Positions 1-7,472 of a DNA stretch of 34,074 nt are shown in pieces. Below the pieces are notes generated by a model. It had not been told where the DNA came from and did not search any database. It worked only from the letters and a program-made list of their open reading frames with translations. The DNA lies in NCBI GenBank assembly GCA_036502625.1, contig DASXYG010000036.1, positions 1 through 34,074 of the forward strand, read 5' to 3'. Numbering within the stretch: the first letter of the stretch is position 1; every line of letters starts with the position of its first letter. A program made the position numbers and the translations under genes. This DNA comes from DASXYG01 sp036502625 (GTDB lineage Bacteria; Actinomycetota; Actinomycetes; Streptosporangiales; Streptosporangiaceae).

Positions 1-156
1 TATCAGCCGGCTCGGCACCGAGCTCGGGAGTAACGTACTGCCACCGTGGCCCATGAGCATGATGCGCTCGACCAGGTCGTGGGGGCCGATGATGCCGATC
101 GTCAGCTCTGGTGCGCCGCCGCCAGGACGCGGTCCGTTCACATGTTCCGACCGCAT
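1..156 (-). CDS. N-terminal fragment of a possible regulator, cut by window start
   Basis: An open frame of 52 codons runs from an ATG at 156 off the left edge of the window, so only the N-terminus is present. After a Gly/Pro-rich start of about 17 residues it reads LTIGIIGPHDLVERIMLMG, a hydrophobic strand followed by a helix. This is good protein-like sequence and makes the frame more credible than the overlapping plus-strand frames. The IGIIGPHDLVERIM pattern reminds me of a group of actinomycete proteins annotated as transcriptional regulators, but that is memory only and the function is unproven. A GTG at 141 is an alternative start. The gene lies downstream of murA in the same direction but is separated from it by a strong terminator, so it probably has its own promoter. 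Confidence 0.55.
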   Translation of the reverse strand, partial: MRSEHVNGPRPGGGAPELTIGIIGPHDLVERIMLMGHGGSTLLPSSVPSRLI

Positions 157-215
157 CCGCTCAACCCCGTCCCTCGATGTGCAATTTCCACCCGCTCCCG
201 CCGCGACACTACGTC

Positions 216-232
216 ACGAACGTATATTTCGT
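216..232. promoter_or_regulatory. AT-rich interrupted palindrome upstream of the partial gene
   Basis: ACGAA and TTCGT are inverted around the 7-nt centre CGTATAT. The site lies about 60 nt upstream of the ATG at 156, in one of the few AT-rich patches of the region. It could be an operator or overlap the promoter of the partial gene, since TATACG on the minus strand resembles a -10 element. No convincing -35 was found. Confidence 0.3.
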
Positions 233-285
233 AACTCATGCGCGCGATGTTGGAAAGAGCCATCTGGTCACAAGTGTCTGCGCGC

Positions 286-318
286 AAAACAGGGCGGTAC
301 GCCATGCGTACCGCCCTG
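286..318 (-). terminator. Rho-independent terminator of murA
   Basis: A perfect 12-bp stem pairs CAGGGCGGTACG (290-301) with its complement (307-318) around a 5-nt loop. On the minus strand it is followed at once by TTTTG. It begins 17 nt after the murA stop codon, the expected place and orientation. Confidence 0.85.
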
Positions 319-334
319 AACTGCGAGTTTATCG

Positions 335-1621
335 CTATTTGATGACTTCACGCTCGATGTCGGCGCCCAAAGCGGCCAATCTTTCGGCGACGTGAACGTG
401 GCCACGCTCAATAAGGTAACCAGGGGTGATGACCGTTTCGCCGTCGGCGACCAATCCGGCGAGCACGAGAGCGATTCCCGTACGAAGGTCGTGCGCAATC
501 ACGTCGGTGCCGCGCAGGGGCGTCGGGCCGTAGACGACGGCGCGGTTCCTGTCGACTTCGACCTCGATGCGCGCGCCCATCTTCCGCAGCTCGTCGGCCA
601 GCGTGAAACGGCCGTCGTAGATGGTCTCGTGAATGTAGCTCGCGCCGTCGGCGAAGCAGGAAAGCGTCATCAGCGGCGACTGGAGGTCGGTCGCGAAGCC
701 GGGGTACGGGTTCGTGATGACGTTGATCGGGCGGAGGTCCTGGTTGCGCTTGACCTGCAGGACCGCGCCCTGCGTCGAGAAGTCGACGCCCATCTGCTCG
801 AGCTTCCAGCGCGCGACGCCGAAGTGGTCGAGCGAGGCGCCGACGAGGTTGATCTCGCCGCCGGTCAGCGCCGCGGCCATCGCGAACACGCCCGCGTCGA
901 GGCGGTCCGGCATGATCGTGTGCTCCACCGCGGTGAGCTCTTCGACGCCCTCGACGACGATGAAGCCCTCGCCGCCGCCGGTGATCTTCGCGCCCATCTT
1001 GGTGAGGAACTCGATGACGTCGAGCACCTCGGGTTCGAGGGCGGCGTTGTCGATGACCGTGGTGCCGGGGGCGAGCACGGCCGCCATGATGAGGTTCTCG
1101 GTGCCCGTGTGGGACGGGGTGTCGAGGTAGAGGTGGGCGCCCTCGAGTCCGTTGGACTTGAGGTAGATCACCGAGTCGCCCTCTTCGACGGTGGCGCCGA
1201 GGCGGGCGAAGCCGCGGTAGTGGAAGTCGAGGTTGCGGCTGCCGAGATTGCAGCCGCCGACGCCCTCGATGACGGCCTCGCCGAGCCGGTGCAGGATCGC
1301 GGGCACGAACAGCACCGAGCCGCGGAAGCGGCGGGCGATCTCCGCGGGGAGCACGGAACTCGTGAGGTCGCCCGCGTCGATCACCAGCGTGCGCTCGGTC
1401 TCGTGGAACTCGACCTTCGCGCCGAGGTGCTGCGCGAGCTCGACGGCCCGTCGTACGTCCTCGAGGGCGGGCACATTGCGCAGGACGGTGCGGCCTTTAC
1501 GCGCGAGCAGCGCGGCGCCGATCATCGGAAGGACGGCATTCTTCGCGCCCTGGACGAATGCGGTGCCGTGGAGCTGACGGCCGCCCCGAACGCGGTAGCG
1601 GACCTCGGGGCCCATGCTCAT
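335..1621 (-). CDS. murA: UDP-N-acetylglucosamine 1-carboxyvinyltransferase (MurA)
   Basis: MurA transfers enolpyruvate from PEP to UDP-GlcNAc, the first committed step of peptidoglycan precursor synthesis in the cytoplasm. The 428-residue product fits the family length and EPSP-synthase fold: the N-terminal RVRGGRQLHG strand, GAKNAVLP (Lys27/Asn28, substrate binding) and the catalytic loop GGCNLGSR with Cys124. Cys at this position is the residue alkylated by fosfomycin, whereas mycobacterial enzymes carry Asp. The target here is therefore predicted to be the fosfomycin-sensitive type. I chose the ATG at 1621 because GAGGAG (1637-1632) lies 10 nt upstream and the N-terminus then matches the family; an in-frame start at 1672 would add 17 unmatched residues. 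Three TGTGACA repeats precede the ribosome site and a strong terminator follows the stop, so it looks monocistronic. Confidence 0.95.
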   Translation of the reverse strand: MSMGPEVRYRVRGGRQLHGTAFVQGAKNAVLPMIGAALLARKGRTVLRNVPALEDVRRAVELAQHLGAKVEFHETERTLVIDAGDLTSSVLPAEIARRFRGSVLFVPAILHRLGEAVIEGVGGCNLGSRNLDFHYRGFARLGATVEEGDSVIYLKSNGLEGAHLYLDTPSHTGTENLIMAAVLAPGTTVIDNAALEPEVLDVIEFLTKMGAKITGGGEGFIVVEGVEELTAVEHTIMPDRLDAGVFAMAAALTGGEINLVGASLDHFGVARWKLEQMGVDFSTQGAVLQVKRNQDLRPINVITNPYPGFATDLQSPLMTLSCFADGASYIHETIYDGRFTLADELRKMGARIEVEVDRNRAVVYGPTPLRGTDVIAHDLRTGIALVLAGLVADGETVITPGYLIERGHVHVAERLAALGADIEREVIK

Positions 1622-1653
1622 ATCGGTCTGACTCCTCTTCGAGGGATTCGCTG

Positions 1654-1686
1654 TGTCACATTCAGCTGTCACATCGAGCTGTCACA
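1654..1686 (-). repeat. Three 13-bp-spaced TGTGACA repeats in the murA leader
   Basis: On the minus strand TGTGACA occurs three times, at 1686-1680, 1673-1667 and 1660-1654. The copies are exactly 13 nt apart and lie 17 nt upstream of the murA Shine-Dalgarno. The flanks (AGCTCGA, AGCTGAA, CAGCGA) are also similar. The array could bind a regulator or be a repeated RNA element in the leader. TGTGA is the half-site of CRP-family proteins, but here the copies are direct, not inverted. Confidence 0.5.
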
Positions 1687-1870
1687 ACAGATGGCGCGCG
1701 GCAACGGCGGGGCTACCGCCTGCGAACACACGCCGGGTCAGCACCAACCGATCATGGTCGCGGGGGCTGCCCGGTAATGACACTAGCCGCCTTTACGCGT
1801 CCTCCGGCCCACCGCAGGGAAATGCGTGTTTTGATCCATTTCGGCCGTTCCCGGGTGTGTTCACGGATGC

Positions 1871-1907
1871 GCCGGGCGCGGCGTACGGCCGCGATTGGCT
1901 GCCCGGC
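1871..1907 (-). terminator. Hairpin after purC, possible terminator
   Basis: GCCGGGC (1871-1877) pairs with GCCCGGC (1901-1907). Inside it GCGGC (1878-1882) pairs with GCCGC (1888-1892) around GTACG, leaving an unpaired 8-nt segment. It begins 13 nt after the purC stop. There is no U-tract, which is common in actinobacterial terminators, so the call is tentative. Confidence 0.35.
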
Positions 1908-1919
1908 CGCACGTGGCGA

Positions 1920-2783
1920 TCACGCCCAGGTACGCCCGGTGATCCGCTCGTACGCCGCGATGTACGTCTCGCGCGTACGGGCGACGATCTCCTCGGGCAG
2001 CGGGGGCGGCGGCGTGCCGGAACCCCGGTCCCAGCCGGACGCCGGCGACGTGAGCCAGTCGCGGACGTACTGCTTGTCGAACGAGCGCTGCGGGCGGCCG
2101 GGCGCCCAGTCATCGGCCGGCCAGAACCGCGAGGAGTCGGGGGTGAGCAGCTCGTCGGCGAGGACCAGCGTGCCGTCGTCCGTACGCCCGAACTCGACCT
2201 TGGTGTCCGCGACGATGATGCCGCGCTCCCGGGCGAGGTCGGCGCCGCGGCGGTACACCTCGATCGTGATCCGCCGCAGCTCCTCGGCGGTCGCCGCGCC
2301 CACCTCGGCGACGACGTCCGCGAACGTCATCGGGGCGTCGTGGTCGCCCACCGACGCCTTGGTGGTGGGGGTGAAGATCGGTTCGTCCAGCCGGGACGCC
2401 TCGTCGAGGCCGGGCGGCAGCGGCACGCCGCACACCGACTGGGTGCGGCGGTAGTCGATCAGGCCGGAGCCGGTGAGGTAGCCGCGCGCCACGCACTCGA
2501 CCGGCACCATCTCCAGCGGCCGCACCAGCACGCCGCGCCCCGCGAACTCCTCCGGGACGTCGGCCGACACCAGGTGGTTCGGCACGAGGTCGGCGAGCCG
2601 CTCGAACCACCACAGCGAGAGCCGCGTCAGGATGCGGCCCTTGTCGGGGATGGGGGTGTCGAGGACGTAGTCGTACGCGGAGATCCGGTCCGAGGCGACG
2701 AGCAGCAGCAGCCCGTCGTCCGTGCGGTAGAGGTCGCGCACCTTGCCGGAGTACACATGGCGATAACCCGTGGTCACGTGCAC
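1920..2783 (-). CDS. purC: Phosphoribosylaminoimidazole-succinocarboxamide synthase (PurC)
   Basis: PurC joins CAIR and aspartate using ATP to form SAICAR in de novo IMP synthesis. The 287-residue protein starts with the family's glycine-rich nucleotide strand YSGKVRDLY, followed by LLLVASDRISAYD, the PVECVARGYLTGSG substrate segment and IIVADTKVEFGRT, and ends with SFDKQYVRDWL, all in the usual order. The start is GTG at 2783, with another GTG two codons later at 2777. Neither has a strong Shine-Dalgarno; GGTGA lies about 13 nt upstream. PurB, which acts on the SAICAR made here, lies upstream on the same strand with one hypothetical gene between. The three are probably read together in the order purB, hypothetical, purC. 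Confidence 0.95.
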   Translation of the reverse strand: MHVTTGYRHVYSGKVRDLYRTDDGLLLLVASDRISAYDYVLDTPIPDKGRILTRLSLWWFERLADLVPNHLVSADVPEEFAGRGVLVRPLEMVPVECVARGYLTGSGLIDYRRTQSVCGVPLPPGLDEASRLDEPIFTPTTKASVGDHDAPMTFADVVAEVGAATAEELRRITIEVYRRGADLARERGIIVADTKVEFGRTDDGTLVLADELLTPDSSRFWPADDWAPGRPQRSFDKQYVRDWLTSPASGWDRGSGTPPPPLPEEIVARTRETYIAAYERITGRTWA

Positions 2784-2903
2784 CGAGTCTGCCAGGTCAC
2801 CAACCGGGGGCGTCCGCAGGGGGGCGGGCCCAGCTCGGCGGGCAGCGGGACGTTGTACGCGCGTTCACCGCCGGCGATCACCAGCGTCTGGCATTCGGCG
2901 CCC

Positions 2904-3587
2904 CTACCACGCGCCCTGATGCGGCGGCCCGTACGGACCGGGCGGAGGCGGCGGTGGGCCCTGCGGCGGGCCGTACGGGCCCGGTCCGTGGTACGGGCCG
3001 GGCGGCGGTCCCTGCGGGCCGGGGGGCGGGCCCTGCGGCGGGCCGGGCGGGTGCGGGGCGCCGGGGCCGGGAGGCGGTCCCATCTGGGCGATCTGGGCGG
3101 CCACCTCGCCGGGCGCCGGGAACAGCGTGCGCAGCTTCGTGCTGATCGTGCCGGACACCGCGAACTCGCGGAACGAGCTGCCGGTGTAGGAGTGGACGCC
3201 GCCGCTCGTGAGGTCGACCACCACCGAGCGGTGGGCGCCGGAGAACTCCATGGACGGCTTGGACGTGGCGGCACTGACGGCGTCCGGCGAGACGCGGGCG
3301 GAGACCAGTCCCACGATGGTGATCGCCGAGCCGGTGAGGCCCTTGACGCCGCGCATGGTGGTGCTCGCCCACGCGACGCCGCAGCGGGTGAAGTCGCCCA
3401 CGACGAAGCCGTTCACCTCGGGCACCGCGGCGACGATCACGCAGTAGCGCACCTCGCTGAGGCCCATGGACTCGTAGCTGTCGGCGACGAGCGCCTGCAG
3501 CGGGCCCACTTGGGCGGGCTGCACCCGGGCGCGCTGCGCCTGCGCGCGCTGCGCGAAGACGTTCATGTAGGTGTCGGCGTCGATCAT
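2904..3587 (-). CDS. Hypothetical protein with Gly-Pro-Pro-rich C-terminal tail
   Basis: I do not recognise the family. The 227-residue product has a compact N-terminal part (1-165) with mixed alpha/beta character, including VRYCVIVAAVPEVNGFVVGD and SAITIVGLVSARV. From about 170 to the end comes a tail made almost wholly of Gly, Pro and Gln (GPP, GPPQ, GPYGPP), ending in HQGAW. The tail is probably disordered; such tails occur in actinomycete proteins that are surface-linked or bind partners. No signal peptide or membrane helix is seen, so it is likely cytoplasmic. The ATG at 3587 has a GGGGGG-rich Shine-Dalgarno-like run 6-7 nt upstream. It sits 19 nt after purB and before purC on the same strand, suggesting co-transcription, but nothing links it to purine synthesis. 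Confidence 0.75.
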   Translation of the reverse strand: MIDADTYMNVFAQRAQAQRARVQPAQVGPLQALVADSYESMGLSEVRYCVIVAAVPEVNGFVVGDFTRCGVAWASTTMRGVKGLTGSAITIVGLVSARVSPDAVSAATSKPSMEFSGAHRSVVVDLTSGGVHSYTGSSFREFAVSGTISTKLRTLFPAPGEVAAQIAQMGPPPGPGAPHPPGPPQGPPPGPQGPPPGPYHGPGPYGPPQGPPPPPPGPYGPPHQGAW

Positions 3588-3606
3588 GTCGGCCCCCCGG
3601 GATGGG

Positions 3607-4914
3607 TCAGGTCAGCTTCCGCAGTCTCTCGAATACGTCACTGAGACGCACCACGTAGCGATCGGGGTCGCATACGGCGTCGAGCTTCGCGTCGTCGATC
3701 GCGCGGCCCGCGTCGGCGGCGCCCTCCCGAAGCGTCTCACGGAACGGCACGCCGGTCTCCCATGTCCGCATGGCCGCCGCCTGCACCAGGGCGTACGCGT
3801 CCTCGCGCGACATGCCGTCCTCGACGAGCTCCAGCAGTACCGCCGAGGTGTAGATCAGCCCGCCGGTGGACTCCAGGTTGGCGCGCATACGGTCGGCGTT
3901 CACCACCAGCCCGGCGACCAGGCGGTTGGTGAGGTGGAGCAGGTAGTCGGTGGTGATCGAGGCGTCCGGCAGCGCGATCCGCTCGACGGAGGAGTGGGAG
4001 ATGTCCCGCTCGTGCCACAGCGGGATGCCCTCCATGACCGGCACGATCTGCCCGCGCACGATGCGGGCCAGCCCGGTGATGCGCTCCGACAGGATCGGGT
4101 TCTTCTTGTGCGGCATGGCCGAGGAGCCCTTCTGGCCCTTGCCGAACGCCTCGGACAGCTCGCGCACCTCCGTACGCTGCCCGTGCCGCACTTCGAGCGC
4201 GACGGCCTCGCAGACGGTGGCCATCACCGCGAGCGCGTTCACCCACTCGCTGATGCCGTCGCGCATGACGACCTGCGTGGAGACGTCGGCCGGGTGCAGG
4301 CCCAGCTTCTCCGCGACGTAGCGCTCCACGGCCGGGTCGATGTTGGAGTACGTGCCGACGGCGCCGGAGATCGCCGCGACGCCGACCGCCTCGCGCGCCC
4401 GCCGCAGCCGGTCGCGGGACCGCGCCATCGCGAACGCGAAGTCGGCCACGCGGTGGCCCCAGACGTCGGGCTCGCCGTGGATGCCGTGCGTACGCCCGAC
4501 GCGCAGGGTCTGCCGGTGTTCGAGCGCGTGGTCGCGCAGCGTGGCGACCAGGGTGTCGGCCTTGGCGAGCAGGATGTCGGTCGCGTCGACGAGCTGCTTG
4601 GCCAGCGCGGTGTCCAGGAGGTCCGAGGACGTCATGCCGAAGTGGACGTACGCGGCGGCCTCGCGGGGCGTCGTGTTGTCCGCCCAGGCGGTGAGGAACG
4701 CGATCACGTCGTGCTGCGTGACCTCCTCGACCTCGGCGACCCGTTCGGCCGTTGGCGCGGGCGCGCGGCGTACGGCGTCGACGGAGCCGGCCGGGATCAC
4801 CCCGGCGGCGGCGTGCGCCTCCATGACGAGGACTTCGACCTCGCACCACAGTTCGTACTTGTGCGCGTCACTCCAGACGCGTCCCATATCCGGGAGGGTG
4901 TACCGCTCGATCAC
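3607..4914 (-). CDS. purB: Adenylosuccinate lyase (PurB)
   Basis: PurB removes fumarate from SAICAR and from adenylosuccinate, so it acts twice in AMP synthesis. The 435-residue protein carries the fumarase/aspartase superfamily signature SSAMPHKKNP, the TSSDLLDT segment and GRTHGIHGEPDVWG, which together form the active site of this homotetrameric family. The start is GTG at 4914, giving the family N-terminus VIERYTLPDMGRVWSD, with GGGAG 9 nt upstream. The longer frame to 5133 overlaps the cold-shock gene and has no family sequence. Its partner purC follows downstream after one hypothetical gene. Confidence 0.95.
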   Translation of the reverse strand: MIERYTLPDMGRVWSDAHKYELWCEVEVLVMEAHAAAGVIPAGSVDAVRRAPAPTAERVAEVEEVTQHDVIAFLTAWADNTTPREAAAYVHFGMTSSDLLDTALAKQLVDATDILLAKADTLVATLRDHALEHRQTLRVGRTHGIHGEPDVWGHRVADFAFAMARSRDRLRRAREAVGVAAISGAVGTYSNIDPAVERYVAEKLGLHPADVSTQVVMRDGISEWVNALAVMATVCEAVALEVRHGQRTEVRELSEAFGKGQKGSSAMPHKKNPILSERITGLARIVRGQIVPVMEGIPLWHERDISHSSVERIALPDASITTDYLLHLTNRLVAGLVVNADRMRANLESTGGLIYTSAVLLELVEDGMSREDAYALVQAAAMRTWETGVPFRETLREGAADAGRAIDDAKLDAVCDPDRYVVRLSDVFERLRKLT

Positions 4915-4982
4915 GCGCCGATTCTCCCAGGTCCCCCGTACGCGGTCGCCGTCAGGGCCGGACGCCGGGGAGCCGCCCGGGG

Positions 4983-5024
4983 AAAAGGCGAACGCCGGCC
5001 CGTGTTCGTACGGACCGGCGTTCG
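4983..5024 (-). terminator. Terminator of the cold-shock gene
   Basis: CGAACGCCGG (4989-4998) pairs with CCGGCGTTCG (5015-5024), and the stem continues with CCGT/ACGG inside after one mismatch. On the minus strand the stem is followed by CCTTTTCC. It lies 14 nt after the csp stop and before purB, so purB probably depends on its own promoter. Confidence 0.8.
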
Positions 5025-5038
5025 GTGGTGCGCGGCGT

Positions 5039-5242
5039 TTACAGGGCGTGGACCTGCTCGGCCTGCGGGCCCTTGGGGCCCTGCGCGACGTTGAACTCGA
5101 CCTTCTGGTTCTCCTCCAGCGTGCGGAAGCCACCCATGTCGATCTGGGAGTGGTGCACGAAGACGTCGGCGCTGCCGTCGTCAGGAGCGATGAAGCCGAA
5201 GCCCTTGTCCGGGTTGAACCACTTCACGGTTCCGGTGGTCAT
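5039..5242 (-). CDS. cspA: Cold-shock-type RNA chaperone (CspA family)
   Basis: This is a 67-residue single OB-fold protein. Both RNA-binding motifs are intact: KGFGFI (RNP1, residues 13-18) and VFVHHSQI (RNP2, 27-34). The N-terminal MTTGTVKWFNPDKG and the GPKGPQAEQVHAL ending are typical of actinobacterial members. Such proteins bind single-stranded RNA and DNA and melt secondary structure; many actinobacterial copies are constitutive rather than cold-induced. GGAGGA lies 7 nt before the ATG. The leader is long (about 85 nt from the predicted promoter), as usual for csp genes, and a strong terminator follows. Confidence 0.95.
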   Translation of the reverse strand: MTTGTVKWFNPDKGFGFIAPDDGSADVFVHHSQIDMGGFRTLEENQKVEFNVAQGPKGPQAEQVHAL

Positions 5243-5336
5243 GATCTGTCCTCCAGGTAGGAGCGGATGGACCGCGCGTCGCGGGGTCCGCGGCTGCTGG
5301 CCGTCCGCGTCCAGGAGGATCCCTTGTGCAGGAGAA

Positions 5337-5365
5337 ACCCTGTACGGCGAAGCGCCCGCTGTCAA
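5337..5365 (-). promoter_or_regulatory. Predicted promoter of the cold-shock gene
   Basis: On the minus strand a perfect -35 TTGACA (5365-5360) is followed after 17 nt by CAGGGT (5342-5337), close to the actinobacterial TAGGGT-type -10. Transcription would begin near 5330, leaving a leader of about 85-90 nt before the ATG. Confidence 0.5.
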
Positions 5366-5470
5366 AACTCCGCGGGCGTTTTCACGTTCGCAAAACTTCA
5401 ACGACAACCACTGCCGCCACAGCGTATCCGACATCGCGGCGTTACGTCTCGGCGCCACCGGTTCGGCGGG

Positions 5471-5866
5471 TCACGCGGCGCGGCCGGCGACCGCCTCGGT
5501 CGTGCTGGGGTACATGCTGAACAGGCGGTTCAGCCCGGTGAGCCGGAGTGTGCGGGCCACCTGGGGGCACGGCGCGGCGATGACGATCTCGATGCCGCGC
5601 TCCCGCGCCCAGCGGTAGCCGCCGACGAGCACGGCCAGGCCGTTGGCGTCGGCGTGCGGCACCTGGGAGAGGTCGATGATCACGCGGCGGTTCCTGACCG
5701 TGCGCAGCAGCGTGCGGAGCTGTTCGCGCAGGTCAGTGGCGTCGGCGCCGTCGAGGTTGCCGGTGACGTGGATGACGGCGCGGCCGTCGCGTTTGCCGGA
5801 GGAGAGCGTGAACCCGGTGCTCGTGATCGGACCCATGATCGTCCGTCTCTGGCCCCGCGGGGCCAT
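5471..5866 (-). CDS. STAS-domain protein (anti-sigma factor antagonist-like), phospho-Ser missing
   Basis: This is a single STAS domain of about 131 residues: VIHVTGNLDGADATDLREQL, then RVIIDLSQVPHADANGLAVLVGG, then IEIVIAAP and LNRLFSMYPSTTEAV. Such proteins bind anti-sigma kinases and release sigma factors. The family's phosphorylation site normally reads D-S-S-G or D-T-S-G. Here it is D73-A74-N75-G76, so there is no serine or threonine for the kinase. The protein may be permanently active, or bind another partner. The ATG at 5866 follows AAGGAAG closely; a GTG at 5878 and an ATG at 5836 are alternatives. It lies between purD and csp on the same strand, with no gene for a cognate kinase nearby. 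Confidence 0.85.
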   Translation of the reverse strand: MAPRGQRRTIMGPITSTGFTLSSGKRDGRAVIHVTGNLDGADATDLREQLRTLLRTVRNRRVIIDLSQVPHADANGLAVLVGGYRWARERGIEIVIAAPCPQVARTLRLTGLNRLFSMYPSTTEAVAGRAA

Positions 5867-5932
5867 TTCTTCCTTCACCCAGGGTGACGCCGGCCGAACG
5901 TCGACGCGCGGAATGCCGTGAGTACTCGCAGC

Positions 5933-7198
5933 CTACTCCGCGCCGGTCCGGGGGGCGGCGCGGCCGACGACGGCGATGTCGGAGCGGTGGTGGCCTCCGC
6001 GGATGTCGATGCGGCCGACCGCGGAGTACGCGGCGTCGCGGGCGTCGCCGAGGGTCGCGCCGGTGCCGACGACGTCGAGGACGCGGCCACCCGCGGTCAC
6101 CGGCTCGCCGCCGGGGCCGGCCGCGGTGCCCGCGTGGAGGACGTACGCGCCGGGCACGCTCTCGGCCTCGGCGAGCCCGGTGATCGCGTCGCCGGTGACG
6201 GGGGAGGCGGGGTAGCCCTCGGAGGCGAGGACGACCGTGACGGCCGCGCCGTCGCGCCACTCCAGCGGGGGAGCGTCGCCGAGGGCGCCGATGGCGGTGG
6301 CCTGGAGGAGGTCGCCGAGCGGTGTGGCCAGGCGGTCGAGGACGACCTGGATCTCCGGGTCGCCGAAGCGCGCGTTGAACTCGATGACGCGGACGCCGCG
6401 CGAGGTGAGCGCGAGCCCGGCGTACAGCACGCCGACGTACGGGGTCTCGCGGCGGCGCAGCTCGTCGACCGTGGGCCGCAGCACCATCTCGGTGACGGCC
6501 TCGACGAGGTCGTCCGGCGCCCAGGTGAGCGGGGTGTACGCGCCCATGCCGCCGGTGTTGGGGCCTTCGTCGTTGTCGTACGCGCGCTTGAAGTCCTGCG
6601 CGGGCTGCAACGCCACGACCTCGGTGCCGTCGCACAGCGCGAACACCGACACCTCGGGGCCGTCGAGGAACTCCTCGATCACCACGCGGCCGCAGGCGTG
6701 GGCATGCTCGGCGGCGGCCTCGGGGTCGTCGGTGACGAGCACGCCCTTGCCGGAGGCCAGGCCGTCGTCCTTGACCACGTACGGCGGGCCGAACACCGCG
6801 AGGGCGTCCTCGACCTCGGCGTCGGTGGCGCAGACGGCGGACTCGGCGGTGGGCACGCCCGCGGCCGCCATGACCTCCTTCGCGAACGCCTTGGAGCCCT
6901 CGATGCGCGCGGCAGCGGAGTCGGGGCCGAAGCAGGCGATGCCGGCCGCGCGCAGGGCGTCGCCGACCCCGTTCACCAGCGGCGCCTCGGGCCCGACGAC
7001 CACGAGGTCGACGCCGAGGCGTCCGGCGAGCGCGGTGACGGCCGACGGGTCGAGCACATCGACGACGTGGTTGTCACAGAGCGTGGCCGTTCCGGCGTTG
7101 CCGGGGGCGCAGTGGAGCGCGGTCACGGCGGGGTCGAGGGACAGCGCGCGGACCAGGGCGTGTTCCCGCCCGCCTCCGCCGAGCACGAGGGCCTTCAC
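5933..7198 (-). CDS. purD: Phosphoribosylamine-glycine ligase (PurD, GAR synthetase)
   Basis: PurD couples 5-phosphoribosylamine and glycine with ATP hydrolysis to give GAR, the second step of purine synthesis. The 421-residue ATP-grasp protein shows the N-terminal MKALVLGGGGREHAL, the PYVVKDDGLASGKGV ATP-binding strand, GPNTGGMGAY and the Mg-binding EFNARFGDPEIQ. The length is normal. The start is GTG at 7198, which gives the family N-terminus exactly; no clear Shine-Dalgarno is seen. It is the first gene of a minus-strand row followed by the STAS gene, and is divergent from the corA unit. Confidence 0.95.
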   Translation of the reverse strand: MKALVLGGGGREHALVRALSLDPAVTALHCAPGNAGTATLCDNHVVDVLDPSAVTALAGRLGVDLVVVGPEAPLVNGVGDALRAAGIACFGPDSAAARIEGSKAFAKEVMAAAGVPTAESAVCATDAEVEDALAVFGPPYVVKDDGLASGKGVLVTDDPEAAAEHAHACGRVVIEEFLDGPEVSVFALCDGTEVVALQPAQDFKRAYDNDEGPNTGGMGAYTPLTWAPDDLVEAVTEMVLRPTVDELRRRETPYVGVLYAGLALTSRGVRVIEFNARFGDPEIQVVLDRLATPLGDLLQATAIGALGDAPPLEWRDGAAVTVVLASEGYPASPVTGDAITGLAEAESVPGAYVLHAGTAAGPGGEPVTAGGRVLDVVGTGATLGDARDAAYSAVGRIDIRGGHHRSDIAVVGRAAPRTGAE

Positions 7199-7344
7199 GA
7201 GGGGTGAGCCTACTGGTCGGCCGCCCGTACGCCGGAATCCGGGGAATTCGGCCGGCCGGGTTCACGCTCTTATGCAGTGGTATGGTTTGGCGGTTGCCCT
7301 TGCGGCGCGCGCCCTGTCGCCGAATCTGAAGGGAGGTGGTCGGA

Positions 7345-7452
7345 GTGAATACCGGTGATCCCGGGAGTACTCCCTGTAGTCACAGTCCCCGCTGTGCCAC
7401 GTGCATTTCCGTCCGCCTCGATTCGGCGTCCGGCCGTCTGAAGCCGCGATAG
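7345..7452 (+). CDS. Small Cys/His-rich ORF (35 aa) upstream of corA
   Basis: A GTG at 7345 has one of the best ribosome sites in the window, GGGAGGTGG (7331-7339), 5 nt upstream. It opens a 35-codon frame ending in TAG at 7452. The peptide contains PCSHSPRCATC, giving Cys11, His13, Cys17 and Cys20, a spacing able to hold a metal ion. The rest is polar and lacks a membrane segment or signal peptide. It ends 61 nt before corA, separated by a hairpin. It may be a small zinc-binding protein or a metal-sensing leader peptide for corA. I do not recognise a named family; the ribosome site and metal-ligand pattern are the evidence. Confidence 0.55.
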   Translation: MNTGDPGSTPCSHSPRCATCISVRLDSASGRLKPR

Positions 7453-7472
7453 CTCCCGTCCTCGCAACGGGG

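Noticed and set aside
392..1777. Long plus-strand frame over murA
   Set aside because: Antisense shadow rich in Arg, Val, Gly and Asp, caused by high GC; murA on the other strand matches a known family along its whole length.
2774..2863. Small minus-strand frame (VIAGGERAYNVPLPAELGPPP) overlapping the purC start
   Set aside because: It looks somewhat protein-like and would overlap the purC GTG, but has no ribosome site and no recognised family; it might be read-through of the upstream region.
7272..7358. ATG frame MQWYGLAVALAARAL upstream of the Cys/His ORF
   Set aside because: It lacks a ribosome site and overlaps the better-supported GTG frame at 7345; the hydrophobic start alone is not enough.
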